From Arenibacter sp963972175 (GTDB lineage: Bacteria; Bacteroidota; Bacteroidia; Flavobacteriales; Flavobacteriaceae), in assembly GCA_963972175.1 (NCBI GenBank), contig CAXAVP010000169.1:1-9618 (forward strand): a stretch of 9,618 nucleotides of DNA. Reading direction: 5' to 3'. The notes below the pieces were generated by a model, which searched no databases, was not told the origin of the DNA, and was given only the letters and a program-made list of their open reading frames with translations. The position numbers were made by a program, and so were the translations under genes. Shown here in pieces: positions 1 to 6,835 of the stretch (its first letter is position 1; each line of letters begins with the position of its first letter).

Positions 1-53
1 ATAAAAGTCCAACCCCTGTTATTTTAAACTTACACAGTTTACGGGATAGTGTC
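1..53. mobile_element. Terminal inverted repeat of an IS256-like insertion sequence (element continues left of window)
   Basis: Read on the minus strand from 53 downward, the sequence starts GACACTATCCCGTAAACTGT and runs on into GTAAGTTT. This resembles the ends of IS256-family elements, which typically begin with G, have a TCC-like triplet around base 8 and carry TGTGTAA about 20 bases in. The outer tip would be base 53, so the element's body lies to the left, outside the window. No transposase reading frame can be recognised in the 50 bases available. The target duplication (8-9 bp in this family) cannot be checked because the left flank is missing. The family assignment comes from recalled terminal patterns, not from a search. 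Confidence 0.55.
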
Positions 54-243
54 TAGAGATTTTTATTCAATGCGGATTGGACTAAAAGAACAACTTCAAG
101 CATCGTTTCCGAGTGATCCCATTGCTTTAAAAAATATGCTTATTGAAGATGTTGGAGTAGATGATTTAGGAATCAATGCTTCAAAACTAAATGGTGAATA
201 TTTCTTAGATTATCCCATTCACATTTTTTCTGCAAGGAATTGA
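54..243 (+). pseudogene. 3' remnant of an unrecognised gene, cut by the IS256-like end
   Basis: An open frame of about 60 codons begins inside the putative IS end (a GTG at 49) and stops at 241-243. The first internal ATG is at 70. The predicted peptide is hydrophilic and mixed in composition (it includes IEDVGVDDLGINASKLNGEY), with no signal peptide, membrane segment or motif I recognise. A convincing intrinsic terminator follows eight bases after the stop, which is what a genuine gene end looks like. The best reading is the C-terminal end of a host gene whose 5' part was displaced by the IS. A short intact gene starting at 70 cannot be ruled out. Function unknown. Confidence 0.45.
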
Positions 244-251
244 AATGTTTG

Positions 252-285
252 AAAAGTCCTTCTTATCGAGGGGCTTTTCTTTTTT
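252..285 (+). terminator. Intrinsic terminator after the 54-243 remnant
   Basis: AAAAGTCCTTC (252-262) pairs with GAGGGGCTTTT (268-278), giving an 11-bp stem with two G·T wobbles and a 5-nt loop. It is followed by C and a run of six T (280-285). The AAAA at the foot of the stem opposite TTTT makes it potentially bidirectional. Confidence 0.75.
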
Positions 286-411
286 ATAAAGTTACGTAAA
301 ACGGTATTCTGAGATGCTTCAAAGTTCTATTTTTTAAAAGGACTATCACATAAAGCCAATAATTGCACGGGGAATTCGTATCTACATCCTAACCCTCGGG
401 TATTTAGGTTA
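286..411. other. Intergenic stretch with a weak hairpin downstream of the recombinase remnant
   Basis: No open frame of note is visible. CCTAA (388-392) and TTAGG (404-408) form a small imperfect hairpin just past the stop of the minus-strand recombinase fragment. It has no T-run, so it is not called a terminator. Nothing else is recognisable. Confidence 0.4.
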
Positions 412-516
412 TCAATAAACATCCACAGTTTCCCTGCGTTCCCTATCCTTGAACCGATCCAGAAGCACACCAATATTCTCACTTATCTTTGACTCCATTA
501 CTTTGGCATAGATTTG
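412..516 (-). pseudogene. C-terminal fragment of a tyrosine recombinase (phage-integrase family)
   Basis: Read on the minus strand, 516-412 encodes 34 residues beginning QIYAKVMESKISENIGVLL and ends with TGA (414-412). In tyrosine recombinases of Bacteroidota the nucleophilic tyrosine sits in a (T)TQIYAKV-type motif followed by a short amphipathic tail of this kind, so this is the extreme C-terminus with the active-site Tyr at the third residue. The preceding codons in frame do not continue the family (no H-x-x-R, no upstream catalytic Arg or His), so the rest of the gene is missing. Homology ends next to the hairpin at 520-536 and the 42-nt repeat at 540-581, suggesting a recombination breakpoint there. 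The fragment lies in the same orientation as the methyltransferase and the ABC operon. Not functional as it stands. Confidence 0.65.
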
Positions 517-519
517 GCT

Positions 520-536
520 CCCGCAGCTCTTGCGGG
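520..536. repeat. Perfect GC-rich hairpin at the recombinase/cassette junction
   Basis: CCCGCA (520-525) and TGCGGG (531-536) form a perfect 6-bp stem with a GCTCT loop in otherwise AT-rich DNA. The ten bases TCTTGCGGGA (528-537) recur at 1834-1843, in the long region downstream of the permease gene, so the motif belongs to the repeats that mark the 3' sides of both genes. On the minus strand the stem is followed by no T-run, so it is not a classical terminator. Confidence 0.55.
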
Positions 537-539
537 ACG

Positions 540-581
540 GGCAGTAACGACTACATGGTGGCTTAGTTATTAGCTGTTGTT
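540..581 (-). repeat. Copy A of a 42-nt repeat at a gene 3' end (methyltransferase)
   Basis: Read on the minus strand this runs from the last codons and stop of the methyltransferase (AACAACAGCTAATAACTAAG) into TGTAGTCGTTACTGCC. An ungapped alignment with 2035-1994 (minus) gives 31 identical bases of 42, including AATAACTAAG, TGT, GTCG, TAC and GCC. Both copies sit at the 3' end of a minus-strand gene in the same orientation, while the genes themselves are unrelated. This is typical of a dispersed boundary repeat, for example a cassette recombination site, rather than of chance. Confidence 0.6.
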
Positions 582-1379
582 TTTTCTTTTCGCTGTTAAT
601 GAATATACCATTGGTATTTTGTCGTCCAAATGTTTTATTCTGTATTTTCTTGGTTCAAATTCTATTGTATTGTTGAAACAGTTGTAAGGCGAATAGTCAA
701 ACTCATGCATGGATTTTATTTCAAGTCCGTTTTTTATCAGACTATTCAGCACTTCACTTATGCTGTGATTCCACATTACATACGATAGTGTTATGTCAGC
801 ATTTTTGTCGGCATAAGTTCCACTTTCTGTTTCTAAAATTGCTCCCGAATTAAAATATCTGTAACCAATTTTATCGAAATTGTCATCAAACATCCATACA
901 ACTGGGTGAAATTCTACAAATACAAATTGCCCGTTAGGATTTAAATATTTAGAAACAATTTTAGCCCATTTGTCTAAGTCGGGCAACCAACCAATTGTTC
1001 CATAACTTGTAAAAACAACATCAAATTTTTCGTCCAAATGATTTGGCAAGTCATAAATATCACAACAAATAAACTTTGCATTTGAATTGGTATCTTTTGC
1101 AATTTGCTTAGCACTTTCAATTGCTTTGTCGGATAAGTCAACGCCTGTAACGTCTGCACCAAGTCTGCTCAATGAAATTGAGTCTTGTCCAAAATGACAT
1201 TGTAAATGCAAAATTGTTTTTCCTTTTAAGTCGCCAAACAAGTTTAATTCAATTTCATTTAAAGAGGTTTTTCCATTCAGAAATCCGTCAAGGTCGTAAA
1301 ATTCCGATTTTAAGTGTGTGTCAGTTCTGTTGTTCCAGGACTGTCGGTTGATTTCTATGTAATTATTTTCTGTGTTCAT
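570..1379 (-). CDS. Class I SAM-dependent methyltransferase
   Basis: A 269-residue cytoplasmic protein with a Rossmann-type methyltransferase core. Motif I (ILHLQCHFGQDS, about residues 56-67) binds the methionine part of SAM. The acidic residue of motif II is in VTGVDLS (about 77-83), and a motif IV-like strand is FDVVFTSYGTIG. The LQCHFGQDS variant of the glycine loop is common in a Bacteroidota group of methyltransferases with unassigned substrates. The C-terminal third, rich in aromatic residues (VMWNHSISEVL, EFDYSPYNCF), probably forms the substrate lid. The ATG at 1379-1377 fits, because the family's N-terminal helix (INRQSWNNR) follows directly. The gene stands alone and its flanks carry palindromes upstream and the 42-nt repeat at the stop, so it looks like a single-gene insert. 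The small-molecule substrate cannot be predicted. Confidence 0.85.
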   Translation of the reverse strand: MNTENNYIEINRQSWNNRTDTHLKSEFYDLDGFLNGKTSLNEIELNLFGDLKGKTILHLQCHFGQDSISLSRLGADVTGVDLSDKAIESAKQIAKDTNSNAKFICCDIYDLPNHLDEKFDVVFTSYGTIGWLPDLDKWAKIVSKYLNPNGQFVFVEFHPVVWMFDDNFDKIGYRYFNSGAILETESGTYADKNADITLSYVMWNHSISEVLNSLIKNGLEIKSMHEFDYSPYNCFNNTIEFEPRKYRIKHLDDKIPMVYSLTAKRKNNS

Positions 1380-1390
1380 TTTTCTATGCT

Positions 1391-1409
1391 CGGTTATTTA
1401 AAATAACCG
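1391..1409. promoter_or_regulatory. Perfect 19-nt palindrome just upstream of the methyltransferase
   Basis: CGGTTATTTAAAATAACCG is two 9-nt arms around a central A. It ends 12 nt before the methyltransferase start codon. It could be an operator for a dimeric regulator, a hairpin in the 5' leader, or part of a recombination boundary. It overlaps by one base a second palindrome, GCTAACGTTTTAGC (1409-1422). No Bacteroidota -7 element (TAnnTTTG) is visible between it and the gene. Confidence 0.5.
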
Positions 1410-1422
1410 CTAACGTTTTAGC
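1409..1422. repeat. Short inverted repeat with core-site look at the methyltransferase 5' boundary
   Basis: GCTAA and TTAGC flank CGTT. On the minus strand this reads GCTAAAACGTTAGC, which resembles GCTAATAACTAAGC at the methyltransferase's 3' end (minus strand, within 540-581). The gene is thus bracketed by two similar short motifs in direct orientation. The inverted GTTAGC/GCTAAC ends are reminiscent of, but do not strictly match, integron attC core sites. Confidence 0.4.
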
Positions 1423-1520
1423 TATGATTTCGGTCTGGGAAATATGACAGGATTTTACAGGGTCGGAATCGGGCCGGATTAAAAGTATATAACTTAATAT
1501 GAGGCATAATAAAGTACAGA

Positions 1521-1584
1521 ATTATAATAAAGTTTGAACTAAACCTAAAGGTAAATTCACGCAGTTAATTATCTACTATTCACT
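1521..1584. repeat. Copy R1 of a 64-nt dispersed repeat
   Basis: An ungapped alignment with 9554-9617 gives 49 of 64 identical bases in the same orientation, around an identical 20-nt core TTGAACTAAACCTAAAGGTA (1534-1553). TAAACCTA (1540-1547) also has its exact inverse TAGGTTTA at 1595-1602, so this copy can fold. Not part of any recognisable gene. Which mobile or repeat family it belongs to is unknown. Confidence 0.6.
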
Positions 1585-1713
1585 CTCTTAAAGATAGGTT
1601 TAATTATAAAAACTATTATCTAACTATAAATAAATAATCGTTCAAAGTCGGATAAAGGTATTAACTGCAAAAGCATTTTAAATTTTTGGGGAAGCAGTTG
1701 CTAATATAGCATA

Positions 1714-1737
1714 AATAATAATAATAATAATAATAAT
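1714..1737. repeat. (AAT)8 microsatellite
   Basis: Eight uninterrupted AAT triplets in non-coding DNA between R1 and the permease's 3' region. Such tracts change length by slippage. No gene start lies close enough to suggest phase variation. Confidence 0.9.
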
Positions 1738-1993
1738 CCTACAAATTAAACTTCCGATTCATTAATAATGTTTGCCCGCCAATAGAAATTGGCTTCCGGT
1801 TAAAAATAAAGGAAGGGTCATGTAAAGAAAATTTCTTGCGGGAAACCTTAATGCGGGCACGCTTAATTTTCTCTGATTTTTTAAGGTAGCACTATGGCGC
1901 CGAAATGCTTAGCAGATTATGATGTAGGAAATTTAGCAATCCCCATAGTAAGGGAAAACAGGACCCGGTTCAGTCAACACGGTCTTCATGTTT

Positions 1994-2035
1994 GGCCGTA
2001 CCGACCACACGAAGTCTTAGTTATTGGCTACAGTT
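1994..2035 (-). repeat. Copy B of the 42-nt gene-3'-end repeat (permease/peptidase)
   Basis: On the minus strand it begins one base after the permease stop codon (TAA at 2039-2037) and contains GTAGCCAATAACTAAG followed by GTGTGGTCGGTACGGCC. It is 31/42 identical to copy A at the methyltransferase stop. ACGG and CCGT further along allow local pairing. The two copies being placed at the stop codons of unrelated genes is the main evidence that they are functional boundaries. Confidence 0.6.
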
Positions 2036-2036
2036 T

Positions 2037-5000
2037 TTACTCAAACATAGCTTTAATTTTTTTATTAAGATTTTCATCACTTACCTTCAAAATTTCTTTC
2101 AATAAATCAGTTGAAGTAGGTTTTAAATTTGGATATTTATGTTTAGTAAAAAAGGATTGTAATGCTAAATTTAACCGTTCTTCACCAAGTAACTCACTTA
2201 ATTCTACAAAAACAATAGCTCCTTTAGAATAGGATATAAATGCATTGTCTTTTGTGGCTTTCAATAACGATAAGTCATCAGTAAAACCCTTTTCAGCTTC
2301 ATATATTTGTTTATGTATGGCCACACGTTCTAGCATTTTTGCTTTGCCGTACATGTTTTTATATAGCATCATTTCGGTATACATTGCCAAGCTTTCAGTC
2401 AGCATGGCATAACCTTCACGATAATCAGGATCAATCTGGTTGGTTCCCCACCAAAAATGCGCTACTTCATGCCCAGCCAATTCATTAATAACATCTTGAT
2501 TGTGGTTGCCCGATAGGTTAGCATGAAACGTCATATGCTCTGTCATAAATATAACACCAGGGTAAGCGGTGCCTGCAAAACCTTGTGTAAACGATGACAC
2601 TTCGGCAAATTGAATAGACGAAAACGGATAAGGCCAAAAATATTTAGTACAATATTCTAATGACAGCTTTGTGTTCTCAATAAGTTGATCTACATTGTTT
2701 TCATGCAAAGGATGATATAAAACCTCAATAGAAACATCATTATGTTGTGCTTTTTTAACCTCATAAGCAGCTGATGAAACCGCAAACCTAAACGGTATAG
2801 CATCGGCCTGATAGGTATAGTAGTTTCTATTAGCATCTTGCCACTGCAATTTTAATGCACCAGTACCTACAGCAATTTGATTATTATCGGTTGAAATTTG
2901 CATGTCCAAAGAAATAAAATCGTCTAAATGAGTCTTTACCGCATCAAATGATTTCATGGCCGTGGCTTCGCCCAAAGCATGTTGTTTTCTAATTGTCTTG
3001 TCTGAAATTTCCTGACTAGCATCATACCCAAATTGAGGATAATAACGACTTATTCGCATAAAAGAGCCATCCTTTACAATCGCATTAAAAGGATTATGAC
3101 CATTTACAGCTTCCCATTTGTAAGCCAAATGAAAGGTGAGTTTTGCCGAGTCTTGGGCTTGTAATGCCTGTTTTAATGGTATTTCTGAAATAGCCCTGTC
3201 TAGCATTATGCTGTCATTTTTATAGCTAAATAAAAGCGATTGTATCTCAAAATCTTCAGGCACACGTATCAGTACAGAATCTATAGTGTGTTCGTGCTGG
3301 TTTACCAACCAATACGTGCCTTTTATCTCATAAGCTTGGTCTTCAGGAAACAAATCTATTTCTGTATTAACCTTTTTTATGGTTGGCTGCGGAAGGTTTT
3401 GGTATGCTCGATAATGCTTTTCGTAAGCAACGCGCGCTAATATGTCAGCGTCTTGATCTTTGAAAACATAACCATCTAAAAACCAATAGCCACTCACTAT
3501 GCCTATACATACACAACCAACCATAGCAACAATCAAACGGTGTCTTTTAGCTTTAGTTTTTATCAAACCGTATAAAGCAAATACAAGTCCCACAAGAGCA
3601 AATCCAAAAATCACTCTATAAATAAACGGCATTATATAAGTACCGTAACCTATAAAATCGCTATAAGCACCTTTGTAACCAGATAAAAAACGAAACAACG
3701 GATTCGTAATCATGTTTTTTGAAATAGGAGTCACAAACAATAAGAATAACAAGATAGATATACCCAATGCCACCGATTTACTCTTGCTTATGTTATTAAT
3801 AAAAAGAAGCAGTAACGCAAAGAGTATAAGTGGCAACGTATTAAAAACAAACACACCTAAATATGCTTGCCAATCAATAAAAGGGTATTTAAAAATAAGC
3901 TGAAAGATAATCGCTTCCAAGAGCATTAAACCGGTAAGAAAAATGATTAAAAGCACCATACTTATACCGTATCCTAATAGTCGCTCTTTAGCATAATAAG
4001 TCGTATTTTGAATAATTGAAAACCCACTAGCATTTGCACGCCAAAACACATCGTTTGTAAAGTAAACCACAACAAGTGCGCCTATAAAATAAAATGTTTC
4101 GTTAATGGTTTTAGCTAGTAAACCAGAGCTAGCATACTGTTGCGGCATCCTAATACCCATATCTATATCGCCATACATTTCTACACCTACATAAAATAAC
4201 AGTAAAGCAGAAACAGAAATAAGAGGAATACTTTTAAATAAATAAATAAAATCAATTTTCACATAAGAACGCAGCGCATGTTGTTTTGTTTTTGAAGTAA
4301 ACAACGTGCCTACTTTCGCAAACGGAACATCTAGTAGTTTGTTTTTGTTAGGCGTTCTTTCAGCCTGTTTTTTTGTTAACTTTTGTTTGAAAACTGGCAA
4401 AAATGAGAACGCATTAATGCCTAATTTCATAATAAATAAAGACAGTAACACGACACTCAAACGGTTTATCAGTAGTATGTTACTAAATGACACGATGTTG
4501 TGGTTTCTTTCAAAAACACTAAAGTCCTTGGCATCATAAAAATAAGCCGACAACCCAAAAATATCAGTTATAGCAGATACTTTTTGAGCCGATAAAGACT
4601 GCGGTAACGATTGTGCCATAAACGGCGCGTTTGAAAACATGAGTACAATCATATAGGTGATGTATAACATCAATCCTGCAATAGCGACCAATAGTTTATT
4701 CTGAAATTTTTTGGCAAAGAAAAACAGGATGCTGCATACCAATAAGCTATTTACCACGCCAAAAATCAAATAAGGATATACGTAATGCCACAGATAAAAG
4801 CCTGCAAGCATTTCAGAATCTGTTTGCACATGCAACCCAATAACATATCCAAGCATTACAATAAAAAAACTGATTGCAGTAAGTAAAAAGAAGGATAAAA
4901 AGCGTGCTAATGCAAAGTAGCGTTTCTTTATAGGTGTGGTAAAAACAATTAAATCAAAGTTAGCATCACGTTCCTTAAACAAGCCAGAAAAGGCTAGTAG

Positions 5001-5204
5001 TGTTGCAATCAAAATAATCATAAGGCTTAACAAACCAGTCATAAACCCAACAGAGTAGGGTGCATTGGCTGCAATGCCATCGCCTACATTAATATGAAAC
5101 TTATAGCCTGTAAAAAAACCAAGTACCAAATATGACAACAAAGCAAATTGCGTTGCTATGTGTTTTAATGCGCCATACATATCGTTTAGTAAAACCGTTT
5201 TCAT
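2037..5204 (-). CDS. ABC-2 permease fused to an M1-type metallopeptidase domain
   Basis: 1055 residues. The N-terminal half (to about residue 575) has roughly twelve to thirteen hydrophobic segments in two ABC-2 permease-like blocks, separated by a cytoplasmic basic stretch (KQKLTKKQAERTPNK). The C-terminal half is outside the membrane and resembles gluzincin aminopeptidases. It has HEVAH at residues 912-916 (zinc ligands and general base), a likely third ligand Glu in AMLTES, and a conserved SYSKGA near 991. The HExxH-to-Glu gap is 20 residues instead of the canonical 18, and the GxMEN exopeptidase motif is replaced by GFAGTAYPG, so true aminopeptidase activity is uncertain. The start ATG overlaps the ATPase stop by four bases (ATGA), implying translational coupling and one transporter complex. 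The exported or cleaved substrate is unknown. Confidence 0.88.
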   Translation of the reverse strand: MKTVLLNDMYGALKHIATQFALLSYLVLGFFTGYKFHINVGDGIAANAPYSVGFMTGLLSLMIILIATLLAFSGLFKERDANFDLIVFTTPIKKRYFALARFLSFFLLTAISFFIVMLGYVIGLHVQTDSEMLAGFYLWHYVYPYLIFGVVNSLLVCSILFFFAKKFQNKLLVAIAGLMLYITYMIVLMFSNAPFMAQSLPQSLSAQKVSAITDIFGLSAYFYDAKDFSVFERNHNIVSFSNILLINRLSVVLLSLFIMKLGINAFSFLPVFKQKLTKKQAERTPNKNKLLDVPFAKVGTLFTSKTKQHALRSYVKIDFIYLFKSIPLISVSALLLFYVGVEMYGDIDMGIRMPQQYASSGLLAKTINETFYFIGALVVVYFTNDVFWRANASGFSIIQNTTYYAKERLLGYGISMVLLIIFLTGLMLLEAIIFQLIFKYPFIDWQAYLGVFVFNTLPLILFALLLLFINNISKSKSVALGISILLFLLFVTPISKNMITNPLFRFLSGYKGAYSDFIGYGTYIMPFIYRVIFGFALVGLVFALYGLIKTKAKRHRLIVAMVGCVCIGIVSGYWFLDGYVFKDQDADILARVAYEKHYRAYQNLPQPTIKKVNTEIDLFPEDQAYEIKGTYWLVNQHEHTIDSVLIRVPEDFEIQSLLFSYKNDSIMLDRAISEIPLKQALQAQDSAKLTFHLAYKWEAVNGHNPFNAIVKDGSFMRISRYYPQFGYDASQEISDKTIRKQHALGEATAMKSFDAVKTHLDDFISLDMQISTDNNQIAVGTGALKLQWQDANRNYYTYQADAIPFRFAVSSAAYEVKKAQHNDVSIEVLYHPLHENNVDQLIENTKLSLEYCTKYFWPYPFSSIQFAEVSSFTQGFAGTAYPGVIFMTEHMTFHANLSGNHNQDVINELAGHEVAHFWWGTNQIDPDYREGYAMLTESLAMYTEMMLYKNMYGKAKMLERVAIHKQIYEAEKGFTDDLSLLKATKDNAFISYSKGAIVFVELSELLGEERLNLALQSFFTKHKYPNLKPTSTDLLKEILKVSDENLNKKIKAMFE

Positions 5205-6073
5205 GTTGTGCTGTTTAAATATGTGAAATAAGCGTGCTCTAAATTTGGTGTTACAGCTTTAAACCCAGTTGGGCAAGCATCGGCATACACGGTTACATGC
5301 ATGACCTTTTCAATAAATTGCTTACTGATTATGTTGTGGTTTGCCTCAAGATCAAGTAGCTCGTTTTTGGTTGTTGCCTTTTGCCATATTTTTCCTTGTA
5401 ATGCTTCAATAAACTCATTTGGGCCACCTTTTGTCATAATAGCGCCTTGTTTTATAATCGCCATATCCGAACAAAGATTTCGTACATCTTCTACCAAGTG
5501 CGTCGATAATAAAATGATAATATCTTCGCCTATTTCGCTCAACAATGCATTAAATCTATTACGTTCTTCAGGATCTAAACCTGCTGTAGGTTCGTCTACA
5601 ATCACAATTTTAGGGTCTCCCAATAACGCTTGAGCTACGCCAAAACGCTGTTTCATACCACCAGAAAACGTATGTACTTCTTTGTTTTTGGCGTCAACTA
5701 AATTTACTTTATCCAGAAGATTCATAATTTGCTCGTGGCGCTCTTTCTTGTTATGAATACCTTTTAGTTTAGCCAAATGTTGTAATAAATTATAAGCCGA
5801 AACTTTAGGATACACACCAAAATATTGTGGTAAAAAACCTAACTGCTTTTGTATTTCTAATGGGTTTTTTACAATATCTGTATTGTTAAAACTAATGTAT
5901 CCTTCCGTTGGTTTTTGTAAGCCTACAATGGTTTTCATAAGCGAAGATTTCCCTGCGCCATTAGGCCCAAGCAAGCCAAAAACACCGTTTGTTATATTTA
6001 AATTTATGGCATAAAGTGCCTGATGTCCGTTGTTATACACAAGGGACACATTGTTGATATTCAATGTATTCAT
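5201..6073 (-). CDS. ABC transporter ATP-binding protein
   Basis: A 290-residue cytoplasmic nucleotide-binding subunit with all canonical motifs: Walker A GPNGAGKSS (36-44), Q-loop glutamine at 83 (LPQYFG), signature FSGGMKQR (136-143), Walker B IVIVDE with catalytic Glu161, and the H-loop His192 in STHLVEDV. The C-terminal 70 residues are a variable extension typical of ATPases paired with ABC-2 permeases. It would hydrolyse ATP to drive the fused permease encoded next, whose start codon overlaps its stop. It lies 22 nt after the XRE regulator in the same operon. Residues support an active enzyme. Confidence 0.93.
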   Translation of the reverse strand: MNTLNINNVSLVYNNGHQALYAINLNITNGVFGLLGPNGAGKSSLMKTIVGLQKPTEGYISFNNTDIVKNPLEIQKQLGFLPQYFGVYPKVSAYNLLQHLAKLKGIHNKKERHEQIMNLLDKVNLVDAKNKEVHTFSGGMKQRFGVAQALLGDPKIVIVDEPTAGLDPEERNRFNALLSEIGEDIIILLSTHLVEDVRNLCSDMAIIKQGAIMTKGGPNEFIEALQGKIWQKATTKNELLDLEANHNIISKQFIEKVMHVTVYADACPTGFKAVTPNLEHAYFTYLNSTT

Positions 6074-6095
6074 AAAAAAAATATTTAAGGGAGTG

Positions 6096-6299
6096 CTAGT
6101 CTATATAGTCTATAATGTCTCCAGGTTTACAATCCAAGGCTTTGCATATTTTTTCTAGAGTTTCAAAGCGAATGCCTTTAGCTTTTCCATTTTTTAGTAT
6201 CGATAAATTTGCAGGTGTAATGCCAATTTCTTTAACCAACTCTTTACTTTTCATCTTTCGTTTGGCAAGCATGACGTCTATATTTATAACAATGGGCAT
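6096..6299 (-). CDS. Small XRE-family (YozG-like) transcriptional regulator
   Basis: 67 residues made almost entirely of a Cro/C1-type helix-turn-helix: LAKRKMKSKELVKEIGITPA then NLSILKNGKAKGIRFETLEKI, ending in the characteristic LDCKPGDIIDYI. This single-domain type commonly accompanies DUF2975 membrane proteins, as here, where the membrane-protein gene ends 3 nt upstream. It probably binds the operon's own promoter as a dimer, and the partner membrane protein may sense or sequester it; both are inferences. The ABC genes follow immediately, so this pair is the likely regulator of the exporter. Confidence 0.88.
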   Translation of the reverse strand: MPIVINIDVMLAKRKMKSKELVKEIGITPANLSILKNGKAKGIRFETLEKICKALDCKPGDIIDYID

Positions 6300-6302
6300 A
6301 GT

Positions 6303-6812
6303 TTAAATGTATAAGTCTTGTTCGTTTTGTAAATGCAATCCTTGGTTAAATATTTCTGACATAAAAAACACAAAAACACCAAGAACAAGATGCAGGATAA
6401 TAATCAGAAACATTTCGTGTTCTATAGGCATAAAAAACGATGTGAATATAGTGAGTACAGTTGGTAGAAATATATTAATAAGATAAAACCGTCGCAAATG
6501 CACAATATTTTCGGCTGTAAATAATTTGTCTTGGTAAAATACCTTAAAGACATTAGATAGTAGCCAAAAAAACAAACCATACCCTAAAATAGGAATTAAA
6601 AACGAAAAGATTAAATACGTTGTGTTGCTGTCTAAAATTAAAAAAGACGTTTCTGTAAAAGGGTAGGTGATAATGGTTTGCTTATCGTTTATAAGCAAAT
6701 GGGTGTTTGTTACCCAGCTGAATACCCCATAAACACCAGTAATTAAATATAATCCACCCAATATCCTTGAGATGTAGTATAAAACTTTGGAAATAATAAT
6801 TGATTTTTGCAT
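6303..6812 (-). CDS. DUF2975-like membrane protein
   Basis: 169 residues with four predicted membrane helices: SKVLYYISRILGGLYLITGV, TYLIFSFLIPILGYGLFFWL, FYLINIFLPTVLTIFTSFFM and EMFLIIILHLVLGVFVFFM. A cytoplasmic DKLFTAENIVHLRRF segment lies after the second helix. That FxxENxxxLR motif and the four-helix layout are typical of the DUF2975 family, which is usually encoded beside a YozG-type XRE regulator, exactly as here. It is the first gene of the operon, with the ATG 24 nt past the -7 element. The family has no firmly established biochemical function; a sensory role for the adjacent regulator is an inference. Confidence 0.82.
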   Translation of the reverse strand: MQKSIIISKVLYYISRILGGLYLITGVYGVFSWVTNTHLLINDKQTIITYPFTETSFLILDSNTTYLIFSFLIPILGYGLFFWLLSNVFKVFYQDKLFTAENIVHLRRFYLINIFLPTVLTIFTSFFMPIEHEMFLIIILHLVLGVFVFFMSEIFNQGLHLQNEQDLYI

Positions 6813-6835
6813 ATAAAAAATACAGTTTATTATTG

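Larger units (their letters stand above)
1423..1993. other. Gene-free region with dispersed repeats and hairpins
   Basis: No credible gene was found on either strand. It holds a GC-richer segment near 1428-1480 just outside the methyltransferase's palindromes, one copy of a 64-nt dispersed repeat (1521-1584), an (AAT)8 tract (1714-1737), a perfect hairpin GCCAAT/ATTGGC with an AGAA loop (1778-1793), and complementary GCCCGC (1774-1779) and GCGGGC (1853-1858). From about 1770 the base composition rises above that of the permease gene next door, suggesting a separate sequence block attached to the gene's 3' side. Confidence 0.5.

Noticed and set aside
974..1162. 62-codon minus-strand frame inside the methyltransferase
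   Set aside because: Same strand but a different frame within the SAM-binding region of the real gene; no independent support.
1409..1422. Classical integron attC site
   Set aside because: The ends do not match RYYYAAC/GTTRRRY strictly, and no matching second pair of inner boxes or integron integrase was found. Only a looser cassette-like boundary is claimed.
1714..1737. (AAT)8 tract as a phase-variation switch
   Set aside because: Not inside a gene or between promoter elements of a recognisable gene.
1894..2232. 112-codon plus-strand open frame
   Set aside because: Its second half is antisense to the C-terminus of the permease/peptidase gene and its first half lies in the repeat block. 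The predicted peptide shows no domain. The frame is better explained by the 3'-side repeat.
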